Shown here: positions 9,160 through 17,722 of the stretch, one piece after another
How positions within the stretch are numbered: position 1 is the first letter of the stretch
Layout of the letters: each line of letters opens with the position of its first letter
Source: CBCYMI01 sp965183855
GTDB taxonomy: Bacteria; Pseudomonadota; Alphaproteobacteria; Caulobacterales; Maricaulaceae
DNA: 31,101 bases
Reading direction: 5' to 3'
Assembly: GCA_965183855.1 (NCBI GenBank)
Contig: CBCYMI010000011.1
Span: 1-31,101 of the forward strand
Program-made: the position numbers and the translations under genes
Notes under the pieces: generated by a model
The model's database searches: none
Seen by the model: the letters and a program-made list of their open reading frames with translations, nothing else
Told to the model about the DNA's origin: nothing

Positions 9160-9239
9160 TCAGGGAAACCTGGGTTCAGAAGTGTTTCGTTTTTTCTGCA
9201 CGTTAATCTTAATAAATCCCTGAGAGTTTAGATCTGAAC
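9160..9239 (+). other. Possible structured RNA (pseudoknot-like complementary segments)
   Basis: TCAGGGA (9160-9166) is complementary to TCCCTGA (9217-9223), and GTTCAGA (9174-9180) to TCTGAAC (9233-9239). The order A-B-A'-B' is crossing, as in a pseudoknot. A competing hairpin CAGG-GAAA-CCTG sits at 9161-9172. This lies about 60 bp downstream of the TATAAT/palindrome. It is inferred only from complementarity and may be chance. Confidence 0.25.
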
Positions 9240-9412
9240 AAAATAAAATATAAAGAACAAAGATTAAAGTTACATGATATAAATTTTAGCTTAAGCACAG
9301 ATGATTAATAATTTAATGTACTTATTAAAACAGAAAATTATAAATATAGATTTAAATGAATGAAATATAACCTTTAGAGTGTTTTTATTTGTATAAATCT
9401 TCCTTTATCATG

Positions 9413-9427
9413 ATAGACTTGGTCTAT
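9413..9427. promoter_or_regulatory. Short palindrome upstream of the ubiM-like gene
   Basis: ATAGAC-TTG-GTCTAT is a perfect 6-bp inverted repeat with a 3-base centre, about 93 bp before the ubiM-like start codon. It could be an operator; the evidence is only the symmetry. Confidence 0.25.
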
Positions 9428-9519
9428 TTGTTAAATAAAGAATATCATTAGAGTATAGGGTAGAGTGATATGAGCAGTCTGAAGCAAATGGAGTTTATAG
9501 ATCAATTATTGGAGAAATC

Positions 9520-10710
9520 ATGAGTGATGTCATCATTATTGGAGCTGGGGCAGTAGGTTTGAGTTGTGCATCTTCTTTATCAAGCCTGGGTTTAGAAATA
9601 GTATTGATAGAAAAACAGGATGAAATTCAATTATCAAATCCAGCATATGATGGTAGAGAAATTGCTTTAACTCATTTATCAAAGCAATTGCTGGAAAAAA
9701 CAGGAGCCTGGCATCACCTTGATCCAGATAGCATTTCATTTGTAAAAGAAGCAAAGGTTTTAGATGGAGGCTCTTCTTATTCTCTGGATTTTGATTATCG
9801 AGAAGTTTGTGAAGACACACTTGGATTTATGGTATCTAATCATCGGATTCGAAAAGCTCTTTATCAAGAGGTAAAAACCAGATCGAACATTCGTCTTATT
9901 TGTAATCAATCAATAGACCATATTAGGACGACACATTCAAATGCGGAGATTAAACTCAATGATGGACGTGTTTTGTCTTCTGGGTTGATTATTGCTTCAG
10001 ATGGACGTTTTTCAACAAGCCGAACTGCAATGGGAATCTCTACCAAAATGTATGATTTTGGTAAAACAGCAATTGTTTGTAAAGTCAGTCATGAATTGCC
10101 TCATCAAGACACAGCCTATGAATGTTTTCGATATGGAAATACGCTTGCCGTTCTGCCTTTATCTGGAAATAATTCTTCTATTGTAATGACGATCCCTTCA
10201 GATCAAAAAACAGATATTCTTGATTTGACGGATAAAGAATTAGGAGAGATGATTACTGTACAGTTTAAGGGTTTGGTTGAAAATCATTTTGGAGATATGG
10301 AAATAGCGAGCCAGCGGTTTTCATATCCATTAATTGCAAGCTATGCTAATCGTTTTTTTGCTAATCGCTTTGCGATTATCGGGGATGCTGCTGTCAGCAT
10401 GCATCCTGTAACTGCCCATGGTTATAATTTTGGACTTAAAGGGCAGTATTTGCTTTCTGAAGAAATCAAAAAAGCGCGTTATGTTGGAAATGATATTGGA
10501 AGTCTTTCAATACTTAAAGAATATGATAGAACATATAAAAGGGCAAGTAAGCCCCTTTATCTTGCAACAAATGCATTGGTAAAACTATATACGAATGAAC
10601 ACCCATTTCCTAAAGTCTTACGAAAAGCTGTTTTAAGATTAGGAAATGTTCTTCCGCCAGCAAAAAGAGCAATTATGCATCAACTCACAGAAATAAAGCA
10701 TTTTACATAA
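9520..10710 (+). CDS. ubiM: UbiH/UbiF-family FAD hydroxylase, probably UbiM-type (ubiquinone biosynthesis)
   Basis: This is a flavoprotein monooxygenase of 396 residues that hydroxylates the benzene ring during ubiquinone biosynthesis. It has the N-terminal FAD-binding GAGAVG at residues 8-13, the DG motif at 161-162 (ASDGRFS) and the C-terminal GD motif at 288-289 within AIIGDAAVSMHP, all in the order and spacing of the family. The downstream segment VTAHGYNFGLKGQ and the C-terminal LYTNEHPFPKVLRKAVLRLGN resemble the UbiM subgroup, as I remember it, more than UbiH or UbiF, so the symbol is tentative. GGAG sits 5 bases before the ATG. It stands alone, far from both neighbours. The ubiquinone product would serve both the aerobic chain and NarGHI. 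Confidence 0.85.
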   Translation: MSDVIIIGAGAVGLSCASSLSSLGLEIVLIEKQDEIQLSNPAYDGREIALTHLSKQLLEKTGAWHHLDPDSISFVKEAKVLDGGSSYSLDFDYREVCEDTLGFMVSNHRIRKALYQEVKTRSNIRLICNQSIDHIRTTHSNAEIKLNDGRVLSSGLIIASDGRFSTSRTAMGISTKMYDFGKTAIVCKVSHELPHQDTAYECFRYGNTLAVLPLSGNNSSIVMTIPSDQKTDILDLTDKELGEMITVQFKGLVENHFGDMEIASQRFSYPLIASYANRFFANRFAIIGDAAVSMHPVTAHGYNFGLKGQYLLSEEIKKARYVGNDIGSLSILKEYDRTYKRASKPLYLATNALVKLYTNEHPFPKVLRKAVLRLGNVLPPAKRAIMHQLTEIKHFT

Positions 10711-10892
10711 CGAAACACTAATTGAGATAATTTGATCTATGATCTGGAATTTTTAGAAATAACCCTATATATATAAAGCATGGATTTATCATATTGATAG
10801 AAGTAAATAAAACGATCATTTAACAGATTGGTTCATATATGAATGTGTGATCCTAATATTTATTATAAATTAAGATTTTAAGTTTGGAATAG

Positions 10893-11204
10893 ATGATGAG
10901 AGTATTAATTTATCAACCTTCAAAGCATGCAATGCAATCAGGAAAAGCTAAAACCAGGAAATGGGTTTTACAATATGAATCAGAGCAGGCAAGATTTGTT
11001 GATCCATTAATGGGATGGACAGGAAGTTCTGATATGAACACTCAGATTAAATTGTTTTTTGATACAAAAGAACGCGCGATATCATATGCAAAAGAAAGAG
11101 CTATTCCGTATCAATTGATTGAAGAAACAGCAAAAAAACCTGATTATAACAAAACATATGCAAGCAATTTTTCAAATCAAAGAAAACAATCCTGGACACA
11201 TTAG
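10893..11204 (+). CDS. Complex I accessory subunit, NDUFS4-like (ETC complex I subunit conserved region)
   Basis: This small protein of 103 residues belongs to the NDUFS4 family of supernumerary subunits of NADH:ubiquinone oxidoreductase, found in Alphaproteobacteria and mitochondria. Recognisable features are an N-terminal 'IYQPSKHAMQSGKAKTRKWVL', close to the family's R/K-rich opening, DPLMGWTGSSD (about 38-48) and the terminal QSWTH. It is soluble and should bind the peripheral arm of complex I. The start may be either of two adjacent ATGs. It is monocistronic here, away from any nuo operon, which is usual for the family. It is strong evidence for an alphaproteobacterial host. Confidence 0.92.
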   Translation: MMRVLIYQPSKHAMQSGKAKTRKWVLQYESEQARFVDPLMGWTGSSDMNTQIKLFFDTKERAISYAKERAIPYQLIEETAKKPDYNKTYASNFSNQRKQSWTH

Positions 11205-11436
11205 ATTCACTAAAAAATTGATTAGGTTTAATGAGATCTTTACAAAAATAAATATTTAAGATTTCTTGATAGAATTAAGAATTACACCCCAGTTTTTTTG
11301 ATCTAGAAAATAATAAACACCATTCTGTAGATAATTCATAATCTAAGATGAGCGATGTGAATGCTTTGAAGCTCCATGTTTTGGGAGAGATATAAATCCA
11401 GTAAATGGAATGAATTCCAGCATAACAATACTTTTA

Positions 11437-11468
11437 AAATATCCCTATTTTATCCAATTGGGATATTT
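11437..11468. other. Inverted repeat (hairpin) between ndufs4-type gene and tRNA-Arg
   Basis: AAATATCCC (11437-11445) and GGGATATTT (11460-11468) form a perfect 9-bp stem with a 14-base loop. No T-run follows, so it is not a standard intrinsic terminator. It is 233 bp after the NDUFS4-like stop and about 60 bp before the tRNA. The rest of the 11205-11527 spacer shows nothing else. Confidence 0.4.
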
Positions 11469-11527
11469 ACTTTCCATATATTACATTGTATGTAGTTTTT
11501 GATTATTGCTAAGCATGAATTGAGTAT

Positions 11528-11604
<77 letters not shown>

Positions 11605-11888
11605 TATTTTAGCTTTTATCTAATTTGAAGTTTAAAATTTTTATTAGCTTAAGTTTGATAAATTTAATAAAGGCTCCATAGGTTTCTCTATATCTCAAAA
11701 AGTAAATGGGTTTAAAATATCAAAATTTTTATTAAAAAACCAAATGGGTATTTTTTTATAATCGAGAAATTTCAATAGATATACAAGAAATGATCAGCAA
11801 AAGTTTAATATATTTTTATATTGATTTTAAGATCATTCTATTGCAAATTCAAATTGTCGCTCATTCAATTGATCATAGTGTTTTTTAT

Positions 11889-12769
11889 ATGATTTTTAAT
11901 TTTTTAAGATATGGTTTAAGCTTTTTAAGCTGTTTTTTATGTTTTTCATGCATTCAAAAAGAGCAAATTCCTCAATTAAAAATTGAAAAAAAGATTCTGT
12001 TATTTCTTGGAGAGCAGAGCTTGGTTCTAAGAAACAGGAAGATTTAGAATTACCATATGAGCAAACAAAAAAGCATTTTCCTTTCCATTGCCCTAAAAAA
12101 GGAAATATTTATAGCAATCAACATTTTCCTCTTTATGAAGCAACGCTTAAGACAAAATCATATGAAACCAGTCGATATTTTGATCATAGTCTTAAAGATA
12201 TGTATTCTGTAAACAATAAGCATTCTAAGCTTCCGAACAAATTGCTTGTATATAAAAGAGATGGCTTAAGGCTTAACTTATCAAGGTTTAAAGGAAAGCC
12301 AATCTTGATTGGATATTGGTCTTTTATATGTATGAGTTGTATTAAGAAAAGTCTTCCTTCTTTAAATAAACTGGCGAATGATATTGGAGGTTATGTCAAT
12401 ATTGTTTTAATTAATATTGATCATGTTTTTTTTCTGAATACAGATCTAAAACAAAAAGAGAACCTTTTTTATCAATACGCACCAGATTTGACATTTTATG
12501 CAATTGGAAGAAAGCAATCAATGATATTAATTCTTTTAGGGAAGAAAAGAAAAACCATGGAAACCTTTAGAAAAATATTTGCACCAATTATTCTTCCTAA
12601 GGATTATAATATGGAAATTCACTTACCCATGTATCAAATCTTTAATAAAAAAGGTAGAGAGATTGCTCGTATAATTAAGTGTTATTCTGATTATCCTCTA
12701 GGTATGGACTGGTATAAACCTGATATTAAAAAGAAATTACTTAAAGAGGCAGGTATCACAGAATATTAG
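11889..12769 (+). pseudogene. TlpA-like thioredoxin-fold lipoprotein, split by a -1 frameshift
   Basis: Two overlapping frames appear to be one gene. The first (best start ATG at 11889, frame open from 11790) encodes a signal peptide ending in a cysteine-rich segment (LSCFLCFSC) that could be lipidated, then a polar stretch. It ends at 12047. The second frame has no ATG before 12200 but stays open from 11987 (codes KDSVISWRAELGSKKQEDLELPY...), and has a thioredoxin fold with the redox motif W-S-F-I-C-M-S-C, followed by a later strand IFNKKGREIARI. Adding one A to the seven-A run at 11986-11992 joins them into about 293 residues. TlpA/ResA proteins reduce periplasmic disulfides, for example during cytochrome maturation; the role here is inferred. 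No clear ribosome binding site is seen. Confidence 0.72.
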
Positions 12770-12792
12770 ATTAATAGAAAAAGAGAATATAT

Positions 12793-12811
12793 TATTAAGG
12801 CATGCTTAATA
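12793..12811. terminator. Weak hairpin between convergent genes
   Basis: TATTAAG-gcatg-CTTAATA is a perfect 7-bp stem with a 5-base loop in the 213-bp gap between the thioredoxin-like gene (plus) and the TauE-like gene (minus). It is A/T-rich and followed by ATTTAAAA, without a proper T-run, so a bidirectional terminator is only a suggestion. Confidence 0.25.
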
Positions 12812-12982
12812 TTTAAAAATAGTATTGAGTATATTTAATTATTTACTTAATAAAAAATAGTTTAAGCAAAAAAGATTGACTATTTATGTTATGCGTTTGG
12901 AATTTTTATTCTATAATTTTTTATTGTATAATTAATAAATTCCCATTTTATACGAAATGAGTGTTTCTTGTATTTATCTTTT

Positions 12983-13729
12983 CTAGTAACCGATTAAGAT
13001 CAGCCCTAATCTTCCAGCAACAAGAAGTACCAAACAGGAAGTCAAAAGGGCAAGGGATCGTGATGAAATAAGCTTTAAGGTTAACATATTTCCGATCTGT
13101 CCCCCAATTAGAACAAAAAAAGGGAGATAATAATATTCTGTTATGGTTTCAATCATGCCTGTTTTTTGTAATTGTCCTGTTAATCCTGCAATGGAGTTTA
13201 TAAGAATAAAAAGAGAGGTTGTTGTTGCAATTTGTTTTGGAGGAGCGGCACGCATATTGTATAAAATGGGTGCTAGGAAAATACCACCTCCTATGCCGAT
13301 ACTTCCTGCAAGAAACCCCAAAAGACTTCCAATAAAACAGCTAAGCCATACGGGAATGGGTTGATAATGTTCTGATTGATCCTGATATGACCGATAATTT
13401 AATAATAATCGTCCCCCTGCAATCAGGAGCGTTATAAATAGTAAAATAAGAAAGGGTTCTTTTTCTATGTGAATTCTGCCACCTAAATAAGCAAAAGGAA
13501 GAGAAGATAATATTAGGGGAGATAATAAAGCTAGATTTAAATATCCAGCACGTACATAATGAAAACTATTTCCAGATACAACAATGATGTTACAAAGCAA
13601 TGCAAGAACAGGAATGATTTGATATTTTACATCCCACAAAACCAGTAATGCTAAATAAGAAGAGCCACCACCTAATCCTGCTCCAGCATAAAAAAGAGCG
13701 ATCAGGAAAAATAATAAAGCAAGTAACAT
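12983..13729 (-). CDS. TauE/SafE-family sulfite exporter-like permease
   Basis: This inner-membrane protein of 248 residues has about 7-8 hydrophobic helices in two similar halves. Each half has the family's Gly-rich motif: GAGLGGGSSYLALL near residue 16, and GSIGIGGGIFLAP near residue 142. TauE/SafE proteins export sulfite, sulfoacetate or related organosulfur anions. Two-repeat members with the GGGSSY motif often sit beside molybdenum-cofactor genes, but their substrate there is unproven. It follows mobA by 247 bp on the same strand, so it may or may not share a transcript. The start is the only ATG near the N-terminus and has a weak ribosome binding site. Confidence 0.85.
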   Translation of the reverse strand: MLLALLFFLIALFYAGAGLGGGSSYLALLVLWDVKYQIIPVLALLCNIIVVSGNSFHYVRAGYLNLALLSPLILSSLPFAYLGGRIHIEKEPFLILLFITLLIAGGRLLLNYRSYQDQSEHYQPIPVWLSCFIGSLLGFLAGSIGIGGGIFLAPILYNMRAAPPKQIATTTSLFILINSIAGLTGQLQKTGMIETITEYYYLPFFVLIGGQIGNMLTLKLISSRSLALLTSCLVLLVAGRLGLILIGY

Positions 13730-13976
13730 AATTGTATCTTGTCTTTCTAATAAACGTAAAATTTATGTTTGCAATATAAGAATTCCTTATATTTCCTCTG
13801 TCTATTTCCCAAATTTATCCCAGATATTGAGATAAATAGGAAGTATAACAGGCATTTTTATTGAAAGGGTCAACATAAAAGGCTAAAGTTTTAAAAGATA
13901 AGCCATATGATTGTTTTTTTTATTTTGCCTTGAAAGATTAATTTCAAATTATAGATCATAGCGTTTATGTATAGAG

Positions 13977-14543
13977 TTATGGAAGGCATGCCTTTTTTTC
14001 TGATTTAAAAGAAACCCATTCTTGATATGTATTGATATTTTGAAACTGTTTTTTTTCATTATTTTTAATTTTAAGCTTTGCAGAAGGAGAGATAAGGCTT
14101 AAAAATGCGTTCAAAGAGACATCTTTTTTTTCAGATAATATTTTTTGTACAAATTTGTAGGATTGTTGATCTGCTTTTAGTCGAAAAGGCATAATTTTAT
14201 AGGAAAAACATACCAGGTTTAAAGAAGATGGTGCTTTAATTAAACGCTTAAGGAGTGAAGGGGTCAGGGCAGGCATATCGACAGGGATAAAAACAAGATG
14301 GGTATTATTATCGTGTGCTATATGATTTAAACTGGCATGGATACCACTTAAAGGACCATATCCTGGAATAAGGTCTGGAAGATAATCTGGATGACTAATA
14401 TAAATGTCTCTTAACCCTGACTGTATTAGAATATCTTGCATATGATGTAACAAGCTTTTTCCATTTAAAATGAGCTCAGCCTTGTTTGTACCCATTCTAA
14501 CAGATTTTCCTCCTGCCAGTATAATAGCGATATATTTATTCAT
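13977..14543 (-). CDS. mobA: Molybdenum cofactor guanylyltransferase MobA
   Basis: MobA transfers GMP from GTP to Mo-molybdopterin to make the guanine dinucleotide cofactor (bis-MGD) that NarG requires. The N-terminal nucleotide-binding loop LAGGKSVRMGTNK (residues 9-21) is the family signature. GPLSGIHASL (about 63-72) and the VPVDMPALTP-like FIPVDMPALTPSLL (about 84-97) also match. At 188 residues it is a typical size. AAGGAAATA precedes the ATG. It is 57 bp downstream of moaE on the same strand, and is the last Moco gene of the cluster. Confidence 0.9.
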   Translation of the reverse strand: MNKYIAIILAGGKSVRMGTNKAELILNGKSLLHHMQDILIQSGLRDIYISHPDYLPDLIPGYGPLSGIHASLNHIAHDNNTHLVFIPVDMPALTPSLLKRLIKAPSSLNLVCFSYKIMPFRLKADQQSYKFVQKILSEKKDVSLNAFLSLISPSAKLKIKNNEKKQFQNINTYQEWVSFKSEKKACLP

Positions 14544-14600
14544 TATTTCCTTTTTTGATTGTTGTTAATGTCATGAAATTAGATTGTTTTAATAGAAAGG

Positions 14601-15071
14601 CTATGAGGCTATATTGTGCGGTTTTGTACATAATTCACAGCCTTTTGCCCATTCGCTTTTTCCATTTTGATAATGCTCTTGTTTCCAAATAGGACAGCGT
14701 TTTTTGATTTGTTCAATAATATATCGGCAGGCTTTAAAAGCTTCATCTCTATGAGGACTGCCAACGGCAATCAGAATGCTGATTTCTCCAACAGCTAGAT
14801 TTCCCTTTGCGTGAACGATATAGATTGATACTTCTTTTCCCCATTGTACCTGGGATTCTTCACATATTTCCTTAAAAAACTTTTCAGCTAACGGGGTAAA
14901 CACATCATAACTGATAGATAAAACGTGTTTTCCCTGATTAAATTGTCTTACAGTACCAACAAACAAGGTTTCTGCACCATTACAATTTTGTGTTACGAAA
15001 GAAAGAGCTTTTTGGGGATCTAGTTTAGGATCTGTTCTGTTTTTAACAGCAATAAAAATTTTTCCAGTCAT
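14601..15071 (-). CDS. moaE: Molybdopterin synthase catalytic subunit MoaE
   Basis: MoaE is the large subunit of molybdopterin synthase, which puts two sulfurs from MoaD thiocarboxylate onto precursor Z (cPMP). Family motifs are FVGTVRQFN near residue 38, VGSPHRDEAF near 104, and the active-site lysine region IKKRCPIWKQEHY near 121. A terminal CELCTKPHN is less usual. I chose the third in-frame codon, ATG at 15071 (156 residues), since GGAGG sits 6 bases before it; the ATG at 15077 immediately abuts the GGAGG and overlaps the moaD stop. The moaD-moaE pair is translationally coupled. Confidence 0.92.
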   Translation of the reverse strand: MTGKIFIAVKNRTDPKLDPQKALSFVTQNCNGAETLFVGTVRQFNQGKHVLSISYDVFTPLAEKFFKEICEESQVQWGKEVSIYIVHAKGNLAVGEISILIAVGSPHRDEAFKACRYIIEQIKKRCPIWKQEHYQNGKSEWAKGCELCTKPHNIAS

Positions 15072-15073
15072 GA

Positions 15074-15334
15074 TCATCCTCCTGATATGGGTGGAATAAT
15101 CGCAATATTAGAACCGTCTTTCAGATTTTCTGAATCTAATAAAATTTCTGATTCTGTAGCAAAGCGACAGGTATTGATGAAATTTGTATCTTTTAATATT
15201 TTCGTTTCTTTAGACAAGATATGCTTTAACTCAGTTCTAATATCTGCGACAATAGCTTCATCTTGCATTGATAGAATGATTTGATCATCGAAGTTTCTAA
15301 AAATACCGAAACAGTGTATTGTAATTGTTTTCAT
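15074..15334 (-). CDS. moaD: Molybdopterin synthase sulfur-carrier subunit MoaD
   Basis: MoaD is the small ubiquitin-like sulfur carrier of molybdopterin synthase. The 86-residue protein ends in the essential Gly-Gly (PPISGG), which is adenylated and thiocarboxylated. AGGAAG lies 6 bases before the ATG. It precedes moaE directly. The two terminal Gly codons (GGA GGA) also supply the ribosome binding site of moaE. A 128-bp spacer separates it from moeA upstream; that spacer may carry its own promoter but no clear operator is visible. Confidence 0.92.
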   Translation of the reverse strand: MKTITIHCFGIFRNFDDQIILSMQDEAIVADIRTELKHILSKETKILKDTNFINTCRFATESEILLDSENLKDGSNIAIIPPISGG

Positions 15335-15462
15335 TCAGTGCTTCCTGTTTTATTCTTTGAATTGAGTGTTTTTAATTGTAAAAATAGAATTAAGAATTAT
15401 CGTTGAAATAAGTTTTAAGAATAGGGGATTATGGTTTTGGATTGAATGGATTCTTTTATAAG

Positions 15463-16701
15463 TCAAGCATGCATTGATAGACTCCATTTTTCTGGAAAAA
15501 GAGGATAAAGCTTTATTTTTGGATTATGTGTTTGATCTCTAATCTGCCTTGAAAAAACAGCCCAAGAATTTGCCTTAAGCATGGGATGAATTTTAAAAGA
15601 TTCCTGACCATCCAGGATATGCAATCTGAATTTTTGAGTTGTGTCTAAAGATAAATATGCTTTTTGAAAAAAACATACGCCTTTTTTTTCAGGAAGAGAA
15701 AGAGAATCATCTTCTATTGTGATTGGTTTTTCTATTGGCATGTTTTGTAAATGTCGAATTAAGGGAATCACAAAAAATCTGAGTCCTATAATCGCAGAAA
15801 CAGGATTTCCAGGTAGTCCAAAAAAATGCTTTCCATTCTTAAAGCGTGCATAAAGAAGAGGTTTTCCAGGACGAATGGCCAGTTTATGAAAAATAATATC
15901 TGCACCGAGCCTTTTTAAGGAATGAGGAATAAAATCATATTTTCCAGCAGAAACCGCACCTGTTGTTATCAAAATATCTGAATGAGATAATGTATTTTTC
16001 AATTCTATTTCGAATGCTTCAGGGTCATCTTTAATCAACCCTCCATAGTGTGGGTTAATCCCTATTTCATTTAAGGCAGAGTGAAGATAAGGACCATTGC
16101 TATTTCGAATTTGTCCGCTTTCCAAAGATGTTTCAGGGTTATCAATTAATTCTTTTCCTGTAATAAAAAAGGTTAATGCTGGTTTATGATAAACAAGAAT
16201 ATTTTTTTCTCCGATTGCAGCAAGTGCCATGATATGATGAGGCGAAATTAGTGTTCCTGGATGAATGATTTCATCTCCGATTGAAAAGTCTTCTCCAGCT
16301 TTACGAATATGATGACAGGCTGGAACAGGAGAGTGGAATTTTATTTGGTTTTGTTCAATACAAACATCTTCCAGTTTAACAACTGTATTATATCCTTTTG
16401 GTATGCCTGCCCCTGTCATAATTTCCCAGCAAGTGTTAGGAATGCCTTTTTCTAGGATATCCCCTGCGGCAGAATTTCCTGAAATAGGAAGGAAAACAGG
16501 TTTTTTTTCTGTAGCGTGTGCAATATCCTTGTCATAAATTGCGAAGCCATCCATTGCGGAGTTTGAAAAAGGAGGAACACAATTTCGAGCTTTAATAGAT
16601 TGAGCTGCAATAAATCCTCTTGCTTGTTCAAATGCAATCCTTTTTGTTTTCAGTCGGTCTGTTTTATAAATCAGCTCAATTGCTTGTTCATAGTTAATCA
16701 T
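15463..16701 (-). CDS. moeA: Molybdopterin molybdenumtransferase MoeA
   Basis: MoeA inserts molybdate into adenylated molybdopterin, the last step to Mo-molybdopterin. Recognisable motifs in this 412-residue protein are PPFSNSAMDGFA near residue 43, the MoaB/Mog-like core ITTGAVSAGKYDF near 245, and RPGKPLLYARF followed by FFGLPGNPVSA near 294. I start it at the ATG at 16701, whose first bases overlap the stop of moaCB (ATGATTAA), with GGA 7 bases upstream. An in-frame ATG at 16713 has no ribosome binding site. It is in the moaA-moaCB-moeA operon, downstream of the Moco riboswitch. Confidence 0.93.
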   Translation of the reverse strand: MINYEQAIELIYKTDRLKTKRIAFEQARGFIAAQSIKARNCVPPFSNSAMDGFAIYDKDIAHATEKKPVFLPISGNSAAGDILEKGIPNTCWEIMTGAGIPKGYNTVVKLEDVCIEQNQIKFHSPVPACHHIRKAGEDFSIGDEIIHPGTLISPHHIMALAAIGEKNILVYHKPALTFFITGKELIDNPETSLESGQIRNSNGPYLHSALNEIGINPHYGGLIKDDPEAFEIELKNTLSHSDILITTGAVSAGKYDFIPHSLKRLGADIIFHKLAIRPGKPLLYARFKNGKHFFGLPGNPVSAIIGLRFFVIPLIRHLQNMPIEKPITIEDDSLSLPEKKGVCFFQKAYLSLDTTQKFRLHILDGQESFKIHPMLKANSWAVFSRQIRDQTHNPKIKLYPLFPEKWSLSMHA

Positions 16702-17722
16702 GTTGTTTTCCATGTATATTCTGTTTTCCAGAAAGATGATCTAATGCATGAGGAAGAATATGTTTTAAGATATTTATACTATCTTTTACACCATTAATAC
16801 TGCCAGGAAGGGCAATGATTAATGTGTTATTGACAGTAATTGCCATTGATCTGCTAAGATAGGAATAAGGTGTTTTTAACGCTCCATGATGACGTAATAA
16901 TTCACCAATGCCAGGAATATTCATGTCTGAAAGTTTAAGAAGTGTTTCAGGTGTTTGATCTCTTGGAGCAATGCCTGTCCCACCAGTTGTGAGAATTAAG
17001 TCAGTTTTTTGAGTTAATGCTGTAAGTTTTTGCTCTAATTCTACGGGTTCATCAGGCAGAATAGAATAGTCAATGATCTGACATCCCATATTTTCTAGCT
17101 CCCCTTTTAAAATTAATCCAGAACGATCCTGATATTCACCTTTATAAGCTCTGTCACTTAGAGTAATGATCGCAGCTGTTTTGTTTTCCAAAGGTTTTTC
17201 AAATTGTATGGAGAATATTTCTTGTAATGCATTCGGAAGACCGTCTGGATGTCTCCATAATCCTTTTTTACCTCCTTCTTTTAGTAATAATCTTACATCT
17301 GAGATAATAAGTGCAGGCTCTACGGGTTTGATAAGATCATATAATGTTAACAAGGCTGCATTGACCGCAGCTAATGCTTCCATTTCCACACCTGTTTTTG
17401 CGATTGCAGAAACAGTAGAGAAAACATCAATACTAAACTCTTTTTCATTATGTGTTGGATAAACGGCAATATGATCGATTAAAAGAGGATGGCACATTGG
17501 AATGTGTTGCCATGCCATTTTAGCTCCTTGTATTCCTGCTATTTCTGCAAGATTGAGTGCGTCTCCTTTTGGAAGTTTTTTTTCTTTAACGAGTTTAAAT
17601 GCTGATTTGCCAATATAAACTCGCCCAGTTGCAATGGCTCTTCTGAAATTAGGAGATTTATGTTCTATATTTGCCATATGATATTGAGATTGCTCAAAGA
17701 ATGAGCGAATAGATTGTTTCAT
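16694..17722 (-). CDS. moaC: Bifunctional MoaC-MoaB/MogA fusion protein
   Basis: The 342-residue protein joins two Moco enzymes. Residues 1-160 are MoaC, which with MoaA makes cyclic pyranopterin (cPMP): catalytic-type LPKGDALNLAEIAGIQGAK (Lys52), IPMCHPL (74-80), TGVEMEAL (110-117) and SDVRLLLKEGGK (141-152). Residues about 180-342 are a MoaB/MogA-type domain that adenylates molybdopterin: IITLSDRAYKGEYQDRSG (185-202), TTGGTGIAPRDQTPE (245-259) and the LPGS motif near the end. Such fusions are known in other bacteria (bifunctional MoaC/MogA). It follows moaA with no gap (TAAATG) and overlaps moeA by 8 bp. Confidence 0.93.
   Translation of the reverse strand: MKQSIRSFFEQSQYHMANIEHKSPNFRRAIATGRVYIGKSAFKLVKEKKLPKGDALNLAEIAGIQGAKMAWQHIPMCHPLLIDHIAVYPTHNEKEFSIDVFSTVSAIAKTGVEMEALAAVNAALLTLYDLIKPVEPALIISDVRLLLKEGGKKGLWRHPDGLPNALQEIFSIQFEKPLENKTAAIITLSDRAYKGEYQDRSGLILKGELENMGCQIIDYSILPDEPVELEQKLTALTQKTDLILTTGGTGIAPRDQTPETLLKLSDMNIPGIGELLRHHGALKTPYSYLSRSMAITVNNTLIIALPGSINGVKDSINILKHILPHALDHLSGKQNIHGKQHD

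Larger units (their letters stand above)
8845..9519. other. Long intergenic region with no gene
   Basis: No open frame of quality is present in these 675 bp. The region holds a -10-like box overlapping a perfect palindrome (9086-9106), two crossing sets of complementary segments that could form a pseudoknot (9160-9239), and a short palindrome (9413-9427); these are listed separately. The rest is A/T-rich and featureless. The last 20 bp hold the ribosome binding site (GGAG) of the ubiM-like gene. Confidence 0.6.

Noticed and set aside
11437..11468. Intrinsic terminator after the NDUFS4-like gene
   Set aside because: The stem is good but no T-run follows and it lies 233 bp past the stop codon, so I list it only as an inverted repeat.
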